A stretch of 64,000 bases of DNA from Paenibacillus amylolyticus (GTDB taxonomy: Bacteria; Bacillota; Bacilli; Paenibacillales; Paenibacillaceae), in contig NZ_BCNV01000005.1 of NCBI RefSeq assembly GCF_001570725.1, positions 682,001 to 746,000 on the forward strand, in the 5' to 3' direction. Numbering within the stretch: position 1 is the first letter of the stretch; each line of letters begins with the position of its first letter. The notes beneath the pieces were generated by a model. It was given only the letters and a program-made list of their open reading frames with translations, had not been told where the DNA came from and made no database searches. Positions 52,991 to 60,643 of the stretch are shown one piece after another. A program made the position numbers and the translations under genes.

Positions 52991-53494
52991 ATGGCAGCAC
53001 TGGACAGATTAATTGCAGTTTTGCAGCAAATGGAACAAAGTCACCGCGATATGCTGGCACTCAGCGAGGTCAAGAGACAGGTCATTGTCAAAAACGATGT
53101 GGATGAACTCATTGCCGTTCTGAACAAAGAATCCCGTTTCATGAAACAACAGGAGCCATTGGAGATCGAACGGCAGAGCGCAGTTCACGAACTGCTTCAA
53201 GAACGTGGAATTAAGTCCATGTTGAACCTGAATATTACCGAGATTTCCAAGCTGATTTTTGATCCGGCTGACAAACAGCGATTGCTCGAAGTCCAGAAGA
53301 AGCTAGCGGGAACACTACATGAATTAAAAGAAATTAATCAACTGAATCAAAAGCTGATCGAGCAATCGTTGATGTTTATTGATCTTTCAATGGACATTTT
53401 TGCTTCTCGGCCAGAACAGGATGCCACATATCAGCATCCTGCTGATAAGAACGGTAATCCAGGGCGAATCGGTCTGTTTGACACGCGTGCCTGA
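52991..53494 (+). CDS. flgN: Flagellar export chaperone FlgN
   Basis: Cytoplasmic chaperone that guards the hook-associated proteins FlgK and FlgL before export. The 167 residues are almost entirely helical, with charged heptads such as NDVDELIAVLNKESRFMKQQ and KRQRLLEVQKKLAGT-like stretches, and no hydrophobic segment. Sequence identity alone would be weak, but the place between flgM and flgK is the known position of flgN (yvyG). AGGTGATC precedes the ATG by about 5 bases. The C-terminal 25 residues are Pro/Asn/Gly-rich and likely flexible. Confidence 0.9.
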   Translation: MAALDRLIAVLQQMEQSHRDMLALSEVKRQVIVKNDVDELIAVLNKESRFMKQQEPLEIERQSAVHELLQERGIKSMLNLNITEISKLIFDPADKQRLLEVQKKLAGTLHELKEINQLNQKLIEQSLMFIDLSMDIFASRPEQDATYQHPADKNGNPGRIGLFDTRA

Positions 53495-53513
53495 TTAATT
53501 AGGGGGAAACCAG

Positions 53514-55070
53514 GTGACATCTACATTTCATTCAATCGAAACGGCTAAACGCAGTTTGTTCACACAGACGACAGCTCTTAGCACAACAGGCCATAACGTA
53601 GCCAATGCCAACACGGAAGGTTACTCACGTCAAAAGGTAAACATGCAGGCATCCATTCCAATGGAGCCGTTTGCATTTTTGCATAGTACAACACCAGGAC
53701 AACTCGGTACAGGTGTAGAATTCAACTCCATTACACGTGTACGCGAGAAATTTCTGGATGACCAGTATCGCAATGAGAATACCAACTTCGGGAGTTGGTC
53801 CATTCAACGAGATACACTTGAGAAACTTGAAGCTATTGTAAACGAACCATCAAACACTGGTTTTCGAACCGTTATGGATAATTTCTACAAATCATGGTCA
53901 GACCTGAGTAAAAATCCTGAGGATGTTACAGCACGGCGGATCGTAAAAGAAACGACGTTGGCTCTGACCGATGCGATGAATCAGATTAGCCGCCAACTAG
54001 ATGCACTCAGTCAGGATCTGGACAGTAACATCGCTGTGAAAAGCAATGAGATCCAGGGCTACCTTGGTAACATTGCGAACCTTAATAGTGCTATTGTAAA
54101 AGTCGAATCTCTAGGCGACAATGCCAATGATTTACGTGACCAACGTGATCTGATGACAGACAAGCTGTCCAAAATTATGAACGTTACCGTTACGGATTCT
54201 CCGCAAGGATACCAGGTTCAGATGAATGGACAGGCACTCGTCACTGGCGGGGCGGTACAAGTTGCGATAGATCCTGCTTTTCTGAATGCTGCGTATACAG
54301 CAGGCACGCTCACCAACGGCGAGGTCCACGGCATGATCAAGTCCAGAGACACTTTGGTAAGTGATTATCAGAAACAAATGGATGACTTAGCTAATACGCT
54401 TGCCAACGGTGATATTGAGATCACCCTTCCTGCGGGTTCTATCTTGCCAGATAATACTGTTCTGGATGGTGTTACATACACGGGTGCAGCACGGACGCTT
54501 GCAACTGATCTGAAAGTTACGGTAAAGGGTCTGAACGGTTTGCATCAACTCGGATACAGCATGGACGGTACTACGTCACCGGGCGTACCTTTCTTCACGG
54601 CATCTGGTGGTGGGACGGCAATCACAGCAGGAAATATTTCATTAAATGCGGCGATTCTAGCCGATCCAAATAAGATTGCAACCTCTTTGCGTACAACTAC
54701 CGATTCTTCGGGGACAGAAACGGTAATCAAAGGGAATAATACGCTGGCGAATCTGCTTGCCAATCTTAAAGATACACCGATGAAGTCAGCTGATGGTTTA
54801 CGTAATGCACCCATTGGTGCTCAGTTCAGTGCTATCGTTGGACAGTTGGGTGTTCAATCTCAGGAAGCGGCTCGTCAGACTTCCAATTCAGAGTTTCTCG
54901 TAGAACAGGTCGATACTCGGCGTCAATCTGTTAGCGGCGTATCTTTAGATGAGGAAATGGCTAATATGATTAAATTTCAGCATGCTTATAGTGCGTCCGC
55001 CCGGTTTATGACCACATTTGACCAATTGTTAGATAAATTGATCAATTCTACTGGTGTTGTAGGTAGATAG
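53514..55070 (+). CDS. flgK: Flagellar hook-associated protein 1, FlgK
   Basis: Junction protein between hook and filament. The 518 residues begin with TFHSIETAKRSLFTQTTALS and the rod/hook signature TTGHNVANANTEGYSRQKV, and end with VSLDEEMANMIKFQHAYSAS and the conserved helix RFMTTFDQLLDKLINSTGVV. The start is GTG at 53514 with AGGGGGAAA at 53501-53509. The middle (about 240-430) contains the variable domain. FlgN upstream is its chaperone. Confidence 0.96.
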   Translation: MTSTFHSIETAKRSLFTQTTALSTTGHNVANANTEGYSRQKVNMQASIPMEPFAFLHSTTPGQLGTGVEFNSITRVREKFLDDQYRNENTNFGSWSIQRDTLEKLEAIVNEPSNTGFRTVMDNFYKSWSDLSKNPEDVTARRIVKETTLALTDAMNQISRQLDALSQDLDSNIAVKSNEIQGYLGNIANLNSAIVKVESLGDNANDLRDQRDLMTDKLSKIMNVTVTDSPQGYQVQMNGQALVTGGAVQVAIDPAFLNAAYTAGTLTNGEVHGMIKSRDTLVSDYQKQMDDLANTLANGDIEITLPAGSILPDNTVLDGVTYTGAARTLATDLKVTVKGLNGLHQLGYSMDGTTSPGVPFFTASGGGTAITAGNISLNAAILADPNKIATSLRTTTDSSGTETVIKGNNTLANLLANLKDTPMKSADGLRNAPIGAQFSAIVGQLGVQSQEAARQTSNSEFLVEQVDTRRQSVSGVSLDEEMANMIKFQHAYSASARFMTTFDQLLDKLINSTGVVGR

Positions 55071-55092
55071 TAAAAAGGGGGAATAAAAGATC

Positions 55093-56013
55093 ATGAGAAT
55101 TACGAATAATATGCTCAGTTCACAGTTGATCATGAACCTCAATCGAAATGCTCAACAAATGAATAATACTCAGACGCAACTTGCTACAGGTCGGAAAATT
55201 AATAAACCATCAGATGACCCTGTAGGGATTACTTACTCCCTTCGATATCGTGCAGAATTATCGTCAAATGAGCAGTATCAGAAAAATGTAGATAGTACCA
55301 TCTCCTGGCTAGATTTTAATGATACTGTTCTGGATCAGGCAGGAAGCGTTGTCCAACGGTTAAGAGAGTTGACGGTACAAGCTTCTACCGGAACAAACCC
55401 CCAGTCTGCTCTTGATAGCATTAATGAGGAAGTTAAGCAACTTAAGGAGCAACTTATAGATATTTCAAATAGTAAGCTCAACGGTAAGTATATTTTTAAC
55501 GGGGAGACTTATGATATCAAACCATATGATTTCCCCAGAAATGCAGATGGGACACTTGACACAACAAATGCAGATGCGATTGTCACAGATAAAGGTAAAA
55601 TCAACTTTATTGTTGGAGAAAGTGTTCAATTGCCCATTAATACTACCGGGAATGAAGTGTTTGGTGATTCAACAGAACCTGACAACCTTTTTGTTATTTT
55701 GAACACCATTATGCAGGCGCTGACGGATGGTGATCAGCAAGAGTTGTCCAATCAACTTGATAACATAGACAGTCGTACAGACAAAGTGTTAGCAATTCGT
55801 TCTGAAATCGGTGCGAAGACCAATCGTGTTGAGCTTATGATGGGACGTTTGGATGACCTTGGTGTAAATCTCAGTGAACTGCAAGCTAAAGTGGAAGATG
55901 CGGACTATGCTGAACTGGCAATAAAATCAAAGATTCAGGAAAACATATACAATGCTTCCTTATCAACAGGAGCTAAGATCATTTCTCCATCTTTGGTAGA
56001 CTTCTTGAGATAA
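55093..56013 (+). CDS. flgL: Flagellar hook-associated protein 3, FlgL
   Basis: Second junction protein, on which the first flagellins polymerise. The 306 residues have a flagellin-like N terminus (MRITNNMLSSQLIMNLNRNA, LATGRKINKPSDDPVGITYS) and C terminus (YAELAIKSKIQENIYNASLS). AAAAGGGGG lies about 12 bases before the ATG. Its arrangement behind flgK is the Bacillus order. Confidence 0.95.
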   Translation: MRITNNMLSSQLIMNLNRNAQQMNNTQTQLATGRKINKPSDDPVGITYSLRYRAELSSNEQYQKNVDSTISWLDFNDTVLDQAGSVVQRLRELTVQASTGTNPQSALDSINEEVKQLKEQLIDISNSKLNGKYIFNGETYDIKPYDFPRNADGTLDTTNADAIVTDKGKINFIVGESVQLPINTTGNEVFGDSTEPDNLFVILNTIMQALTDGDQQELSNQLDNIDSRTDKVLAIRSEIGAKTNRVELMMGRLDDLGVNLSELQAKVEDADYAELAIKSKIQENIYNASLSTGAKIISPSLVDFLR

Positions 56014-56028
56014 AGGGAGTGGTTACAT

Positions 56029-56598
56029 TTGAGGACTCTTCCCATCGTTCAAATTAAAACAACACCTTCTGTGTTGCATATTGATGCTGATCTGGGTCAA
56101 CAATCCATTCGCCAGCCTAAGGCTGAGCTTCAAATGAGCACGACACCTGCCAAATTCATAGTGGAGAGTCATCCGATCAAACTAGATGTGGATCAAAGTA
56201 AAGCATTTGCGGCGTATACTGGTGGTAGTATGTTTGAAATGAATTCTAGGATATACTCAGGATTTCAGCAGCAATTTTTGCGAAATATGGCTGAGCGAGT
56301 TGAGCAAGGAAATCAATTAGCTGCCATTCATAGGCCGGGTAACACGATAGCGAATATTGTCGGTACAAATTGGCAGGCGAAACCTTTTCCAGAGACTAGA
56401 GCACCAGCATCTTATGACAATGTTGATATAAGAATTGAGACTAGAGCACCAGACGTTCGTTTTGAGTCGGCTGTATCCAATTTAAACGTCATAGTGAACA
56501 GGCCGGAGATTGAATATCAACGAGGCAAGTTGGACATTTACGTTAAGCAGTATGCTTCTATACAGTTTACTCCACCTGCTATAGATATGGGACTATAA
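56029..56598 (+). CDS. DUF6470 (YviE-like) protein
   Basis: A 189-residue protein of the family found between flgL and fliW in Bacillales; its role is unknown. It shows short repeated beta-hairpin phrases with P-x-E or P-x-V-x-F motifs (QPKAELQMSTTPAKFIVESH, RAPDVRFESAVSNLNVIVNR, RPEIEYQRGKLDIYV) and no signal peptide or membrane segment. The start is TTG at 56029 with AGGGAGTGG at 56014-56022. Co-transcription with the flagellar operon suggests a motility role; a structural or export-accessory function is conjecture. Confidence 0.85.
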   Translation: MRTLPIVQIKTTPSVLHIDADLGQQSIRQPKAELQMSTTPAKFIVESHPIKLDVDQSKAFAAYTGGSMFEMNSRIYSGFQQQFLRNMAERVEQGNQLAAIHRPGNTIANIVGTNWQAKPFPETRAPASYDNVDIRIETRAPDVRFESAVSNLNVIVNRPEIEYQRGKLDIYVKQYASIQFTPPAIDMGL

Positions 56599-56690
56599 AG
56601 GTAATAGGTTATAATAGGCTATAGACGGTTATGTTCGACATCCGCTATAGCTTTTTTTTGTACAAAACTGCTGCCAAGGAGGCGTTTGAT

Positions 56691-57134
56691 ATTTTAATTA
56701 GAACTAGTATGTTAGGTGAAATCGATGTATCTCTAGAGGACGTATATCATTTTGAAAAGGGGTTGCCTGGATTTGAGCAGGAGAATGATTTTGCATTAAT
56801 TCCATGGGAAGGAACTCCTTTTAGCTATCTTCAATCTATAAACGACTCAGAAATTTCATTTTTAATCGTTAGTCCGTTTGAGTTTAAGACAGACTATAGT
56901 TTTGAGTTGAGTAATGAGGACAAAGATGAGCTGAAACTTGAAGAAAAGGTAGGAGTATACGCCATTGTGACTATTCATTCGGAAACAGTAAAATCAACTA
57001 TGAATTTGTTGGCACCGCTTGTGATGAATCCCGTTACTCTAAAAGGCAAACAAGTTGTGCTTCACCAATCCGGATATGAAACTAGACATCGGATCTGGTC
57101 AAATAACCTGCAATCGGTGAAAGGCGGGAATTAA
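56691..57134 (+). CDS. fliW: Flagellar assembly factor FliW, probable ATT start
   Basis: Binds flagellin and, when flagellin is exported, binds and blocks CsrA, closing a feedback loop on flagellin translation. The 147 residues contain the family signatures VYHFEKGLPGFEQE, LIVSPFEFKTDY, and the C-terminal GKQVVLHQSGYETRHRI. The Shine-Dalgarno AAGGAGG (56676-56682) is 8 bases before ATT 56691, which gives the family N terminus (MLIRTSMLGEIDV). The first in-frame ATG (56709) is 26 bases from it and has no Shine-Dalgarno of its own; the frame upstream of 56691 is open but has no start with a ribosome binding site. csrA starts 2 bases after the stop. Confidence 0.92.
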   Translation: MLIRTSMLGEIDVSLEDVYHFEKGLPGFEQENDFALIPWEGTPFSYLQSINDSEISFLIVSPFEFKTDYSFELSNEDKDELKLEEKVGVYAIVTIHSETVKSTMNLLAPLVMNPVTLKGKQVVLHQSGYETRHRIWSNNLQSVKGGN

Positions 57135-57136
57135 CT

Positions 57137-57382
57137 ATGCTAGTACTGTCACGAAAAAGAGGAGAATCCATTATTATTCAGGATAACATTGAGGTGACTG
57201 TGCTTGCAGTGGATGGAGACACCGTGAGGATCGGAATCTCGGCGCCGAATCATGTGGATATCTTTCGTCAAGAATTGTACGTTTCCATTCAGGAAGCCAA
57301 TCGTGAGTCTACAGCTCCGCCCGTATCTGACGTGGAAGCATTTATGCAGTTTGTTCGTGATACTAAAGAGAAAGATAAATAG
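57137..57382 (+). CDS. csrA: Carbon storage regulator CsrA
   Basis: Small dimeric RNA-binding protein that represses flagellin translation by binding GGA motifs in the leader. The 81 residues have the family N terminus MLVLSRKRGESIIIQD, with Arg 6 and the C-terminal strand VRIGISAPNHVDIFRQELY that form the RNA site, and a C-terminal extension of about 20 residues. AAAGGCGGG precedes the ATG and overlaps the end of fliW, so the pair is translationally coupled. The targets are directly downstream. Confidence 0.95.
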   Translation: MLVLSRKRGESIIIQDNIEVTVLAVDGDTVRIGISAPNHVDIFRQELYVSIQEANRESTAPPVSDVEAFMQFVRDTKEKDK

Positions 57383-57401
57383 AGAATAATCTATTCAGCT
57401 A

Positions 57402-57428
57402 TAATAGTTTTTGTTTATCTGACGATAT
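57402..57428 (+). promoter_or_regulatory. Sigma-D promoter of flagellin gene 1
   Basis: TAAT (57402-57405), 15-base spacer, GACGATAT (57421-57428), one mismatch in each box against TAAA / GCCGATAT. Confidence 0.72.
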
Positions 57429-57481
57429 ATAGTATAGACGTTGTTTCAGGAGGGCGGCCGACCTTAATGTAGCGACGTTTA

Positions 57482-57519
57482 CCACAAGGATGTGGAACTA
57501 ACTTATTTCAGGGAGGAAA
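57482..57519 (+). promoter_or_regulatory. CsrA-binding leader of flagellin gene 1
   Basis: Hairpin CCACA-AGGA-TGTGG (57482-57495) presents GGA in a 4-base loop, matching the CsrA SELEX-type consensus ACARGGAUGU. A second GGA lies in CAGGGAGGAAA (57509-57519), which is also the Shine-Dalgarno. This leader alone has another GGA in CAGGAGGGC near 57447. Confidence 0.8.
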
Positions 57520-57525
57520 CACTCA

Positions 57526-58341
57526 ATGATTATCAACCACAATATTGCTGCAATGAACACTCATCGTCAACTGAACACCAACACAACTAACACGAACAAA
57601 GCGATCGAAAAATTGTCTTCCGGACTGCGGATTAACCGCGCTGGTGACGATGCTGCAGGATTGGCGATTTCCGAAAAAATGCGCGGACAAATCCGCGGTT
57701 TGGATATGGCTTCCAAAAATGCACAAGACGGTATCTCTTTGATTCAAACAGCTGAAGGCGCATTGAACGAAACACACAGCATTCTGCAACGTGTACGTGA
57801 ATTGTCTGTTCAATCGGCGAATGATACCAACACAGATGCAGACCGTGCAGAGCTTCAAAAAGAAGTTACACAACTGACAGCTGAAATTGATCGTATCTCG
57901 ACAACAACTGAATTCAATACGAAGAAATTGTTGGATGGTGCTGGTGCAAGTGCTGTAGTATTCCATATCGGAGCTAACACAGGTCAAAGCATTACGTTGA
58001 ACATTGGGAACATGGGATCCGGTTCCCTGGGTGTTGGGTCAGTTGCCATTGGTACTCAAACAGGTGCGAACGCTGCAATCGCTACTTTGGATACAGCAAT
58101 CGCGTCGGTATCTGCTGAACGTTCCAAATTGGGTGCAAACCAAAACCGTTTGGAGCACACCATCAACAACTTGGGAACGACTTCTGAAAACCTGTCTGCT
58201 GCGGAATCCCGTGTTCGTGACGTAGACATGGCGAAAGAAATGATGAACCAAACGAAAAACAACATCCTTGCACAAGCTTCACAAGCGATGTTGGCGCAAG
58301 CTAACCAACAGCCACAAGCTGTACTGCAATTACTTCGTTAA
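57526..58341 (+). CDS. hag: Flagellin, copy 1
   Basis: Filament subunit exported through the flagellum. The 271 residues have the D0/D1 N terminus MIINHNIAAMNTHRQLN and SGLRINRAGDDAAGLAISEK and the C-terminal helix NILAQASQAMLAQANQQPQA ending in VLQLLR. The central surface-exposed domain is small, as in Bacillus-type short flagellins. It is expressed from a sigma-D promoter and carries a CsrA-binding leader. It differs from copies 2 and 3 mainly in residues about 100-120 and 162-180. Confidence 0.97.
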   Translation: MIINHNIAAMNTHRQLNTNTTNTNKAIEKLSSGLRINRAGDDAAGLAISEKMRGQIRGLDMASKNAQDGISLIQTAEGALNETHSILQRVRELSVQSANDTNTDADRAELQKEVTQLTAEIDRISTTTEFNTKKLLDGAGASAVVFHIGANTGQSITLNIGNMGSGSLGVGSVAIGTQTGANAAIATLDTAIASVSAERSKLGANQNRLEHTINNLGTTSENLSAAESRVRDVDMAKEMMNQTKNNILAQASQAMLAQANQQPQAVLQLLR

Positions 58342-58351
58342 TCTTTATATT

Positions 58352-58390
58352 AGAAGAACCTTTGGGCTCCCAAAGGTTCTTCTGTTTTTC
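58352..58390 (+). terminator. Terminator of flagellin gene 1
   Basis: Perfect 15-bp stem AGAAGAACCTTTGGG (58352-58366) with CCCAAAGGTTCTTCT (58369-58383), in practice with a slightly larger loop, then GTTTTT. Confidence 0.92.
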
Positions 58391-58455
58391 AGTCCAACTA
58401 ACTTGGATCTCAGAAGAGAGATCACCAAAAAAATAAAAATAAAAACATTTTACTA

Positions 58456-58483
58456 TAAAAAGTATTGTTGTTTCTGTCGATAT
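58456..58483 (+). promoter_or_regulatory. Sigma-D promoter of flagellin gene 2
   Basis: TAAA (58456-58459), 16-base spacer, GTCGATAT (58476-58483). Nearly the same bases recur before copy 3. Confidence 0.75.
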
Positions 58484-58537
58484 ATAAAGTAAGATGTTGC
58501 ACTGATAGGTATTCCAGCCTTAACGTTGTAACGTTTA

Positions 58538-58575
58538 CCACAAGGATGTGGAACTAACTTATTTCAGGGAGGAAA
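58538..58575 (+). promoter_or_regulatory. CsrA-binding leader of flagellin gene 2
   Basis: Same hairpin CCACA-AGGA-TGTGG (58538-58551) and same GGA over the Shine-Dalgarno (58565-58575) as copy 1. Confidence 0.8.
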
Positions 58576-58581
58576 CACTCA

Positions 58582-59397
58582 ATGATTATCAACCACAATA
58601 TTGCTGCGATGAACACTCATCGCCAACTGAACACCAACACAACAAACACAAACAAAGCGATCGAAAAATTGTCTTCCGGTCTGCGGATCAACCGCGCTGG
58701 TGACGATGCTGCAGGATTGGCGATTTCCGAAAAAATGCGCGGACAAATCCGCGGTTTGGATATGGCTTCCAAAAATGCACAAGACGGTATCTCTTTGATT
58801 CAAACAGCTGAGGGTGCATTGAACGAAACACACAGCATTTTGCAACGTGTGCGTGAATTGTCTGTTCAATCGGCGAATGATACCAACACAGATGCAGACC
58901 GTGTTGAACTTCAAAAAGAAGTAACAGAACTGACTGCTGAGATTAACCGTATTTCGACAACGACAGAATTTAACACTAAAAAGCTTTTGGATGGTGCTGG
59001 TGCAAGTGCTGTAGTATTCCATATCGGGGCTAACACAGGTCAAAGCATTACACTGAATATCGGTAACATGGGAGCCAGTTCCCTAGGTATTGCATCAGTA
59101 GCTATTGGTACTCAATCAGGTGCGAATGCTGCAATTGCTACCTTGGATACAGCAATCGCATCCGTATCTGCTGAACGTTCCAAATTGGGTGCAAACCAAA
59201 ACCGTTTGGAGCACACCATCAACAACTTGGGAACGACTTCTGAGAACCTGTCTGCTGCGGAATCCCGTGTTCGTGACGTAGACATGGCGAAAGAAATGAT
59301 GAACCAAACGAAAAACAACATTCTTGCACAAGCTTCTCAAGCGATGTTGGCGCAAGCCAATCAACAGCCACAAGCTGTACTGCAATTGCTTCGTTAA
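58582..59397 (+). CDS. hag: Flagellin, copy 2
   Basis: Second 271-residue flagellin of the tandem set, with conserved N- and C-terminal coiled-coil regions identical to copy 1 over long stretches (both start MIINHNIAAMNTHR and end QQPQAVLQLLR). Substitutions are in the middle third, for example DADRVELQKEVTELTAEINR against copy 1. It has its own sigma-D promoter, CsrA-type leader and terminator, so each copy looks independently expressed. Whether all copies enter the filament or one dominates cannot be told from sequence. Confidence 0.97.
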   Translation: MIINHNIAAMNTHRQLNTNTTNTNKAIEKLSSGLRINRAGDDAAGLAISEKMRGQIRGLDMASKNAQDGISLIQTAEGALNETHSILQRVRELSVQSANDTNTDADRVELQKEVTELTAEINRISTTTEFNTKKLLDGAGASAVVFHIGANTGQSITLNIGNMGASSLGIASVAIGTQSGANAAIATLDTAIASVSAERSKLGANQNRLEHTINNLGTTSENLSAAESRVRDVDMAKEMMNQTKNNILAQASQAMLAQANQQPQAVLQLLR

Positions 59398-59408
59398 TCT
59401 TTATATTA

Positions 59409-59443
59409 GAAGAACCTTTGGACTTCCGAAGGTTCTTTTTTTA
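59409..59443 (+). terminator. Terminator of flagellin gene 2
   Basis: AGAACCTTTGG with CCGAAGGTTCT (one G-U pair) around 59410-59436, followed by T residues; clearly related to the terminator of copy 1. Confidence 0.88.
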
Positions 59444-59523
59444 TTTCAATTAACTTGGATTTCAAAAGAAACAGCACCAGACGTTACAAATTATAAAAAA
59501 ATAAAATAAAAATCATTTTACTA

Positions 59524-59551
59524 TAAAAAGTATTGAGGTTCCTGTCGATAT
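59524..59551 (+). promoter_or_regulatory. Sigma-D promoter of flagellin gene 3
   Basis: TAAA (59524-59527), 16-base spacer, GTCGATAT (59544-59551). Confidence 0.75.
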
Positions 59552-59604
59552 ATAAAGTAAGATGTTGCACTGATAGGTATTTAGTCTTAACATTGTAACG
59601 TTTA

Positions 59605-59642
59605 CCACAAGGATGTGGAACTAACTTATTTCAGGGAGGAAA
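59605..59642 (+). promoter_or_regulatory. CsrA-binding leader of flagellin gene 3
   Basis: Hairpin CCACA-AGGA-TGTGG (59605-59618) and GGA over the Shine-Dalgarno (59632-59642), as in the other two copies. Confidence 0.8.
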
Positions 59643-59648
59643 CACTCA

Positions 59649-60470
59649 ATGATTATCAACCACAATATTGCTGCGATGAACACTCATCGCCAACTGAACA
59701 CCAACACAACAAACACAAACAAAGCGATCGAAAAATTGTCTTCCGGTCTGCGGATCAACCGCGCTGGTGACGATGCTGCAGGATTGGCAATCTCAGAAAA
59801 AATGCGCGGACAAATCCGTGGTTTGGATATGGCTTCCAAAAATGCACAAGACGGTATCTCTTTGATTCAAACAGCTGAGGGCGCATTGAACGAAACACAC
59901 AGCATTCTGCAACGTATGCGTGAATTGTCTGTTCAATCGGCGAATGATACAAACACTAACGCTGACCGTGTGGAACTTCAAAAAGAAGTAACAGAACTGA
60001 CAGCAGAGATCGATCGTATCTCGACAACAACTGAGTTCAATACGAAGAAATTGTTGAATGGTGCTGGCGCAAGTGCTGTCGTATTCCATATCGGAGCTAA
60101 CACAGGCCAAAGCATTACGTTGAATATTGGCAACATGGGAGCTGGTTCCCTAGGCGTTGCTGCTGGATCTGTAAGTATTGCTTCTCAAACAGGTGCGAAC
60201 GCTGCAATCGCTACTTTGGATACAGCAATCGCGTCGGTATCTGCTGAACGTTCCAAATTGGGTGCAAACCAAAACCGTTTGGAGCACACCATCAACAACT
60301 TGGGAACGACTTCTGAAAACCTATCTGCTGCAGAATCCCGTGTTCGTGACGTAGACATGGCGAAAGAAATGATGAACCAAACGAAAAACAACATCCTTGC
60401 ACAAGCTTCACAAGCGATGTTGGCGCAAGCTAACCAACAGCCACAAGCTGTACTGCAATTGCTTCGTTAA
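59649..60470 (+). CDS. hag: Flagellin, copy 3
   Basis: Third flagellin of the tandem set, 273 residues. It has a two-residue insertion in the variable part (AGSLGVAAGSVSIASQTGAN against GSLGVGSVAIGTQTGAN in copy 1) and Met for Val in LQRMRELSV. The ends are as in the other copies. It has its own promoter, CsrA-type leader and an unrelated terminator. The following gene is a glycosyltransferase with a sigma-D promoter. Confidence 0.97.
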   Translation: MIINHNIAAMNTHRQLNTNTTNTNKAIEKLSSGLRINRAGDDAAGLAISEKMRGQIRGLDMASKNAQDGISLIQTAEGALNETHSILQRMRELSVQSANDTNTNADRVELQKEVTELTAEIDRISTTTEFNTKKLLNGAGASAVVFHIGANTGQSITLNIGNMGAGSLGVAAGSVSIASQTGANAAIATLDTAIASVSAERSKLGANQNRLEHTINNLGTTSENLSAAESRVRDVDMAKEMMNQTKNNILAQASQAMLAQANQQPQAVLQLLR

Positions 60471-60485
60471 GTTTTGCACAAAGAG

Positions 60486-60516
60486 CCATCGAGGATTATC
60501 TCGATGGTTTTTTTTA
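60486..60516 (+). terminator. Terminator of flagellin gene 3
   Basis: Perfect 8-bp stem CCATCGAG (60486-60493) with CTCGATGG (60500-60507), 6-base loop, then nine T. Confidence 0.93.
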
Positions 60517-60568
60517 TTTAAGTATTATTCGAGGAATTATTTACTTGTTATTAATGCCACAATAATTC

Positions 60569-60596
60569 TAAATATTGTGGATACTTTTACCGATAT
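60569..60596 (+). promoter_or_regulatory. Sigma-D promoter of the TPR glycosyltransferase
   Basis: TAAA (60569-60572), 16-base spacer, ACCGATAT (60589-60596), one mismatch to the consensus. It lies between the flagellin 3 terminator and the start at 60644. Confidence 0.72.
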
Positions 60597-60643
60597 ACAT
60601 AGGTATAGATCTGGATTCGTAAATGCGAAATGAGAGGGAATAC

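Noticed and set aside
58039-60394. Minus-strand open frames repeated in each flagellin gene
   Set aside because: They recur only because the flagellin genes are near copies; no start signals and no recognisable protein features.
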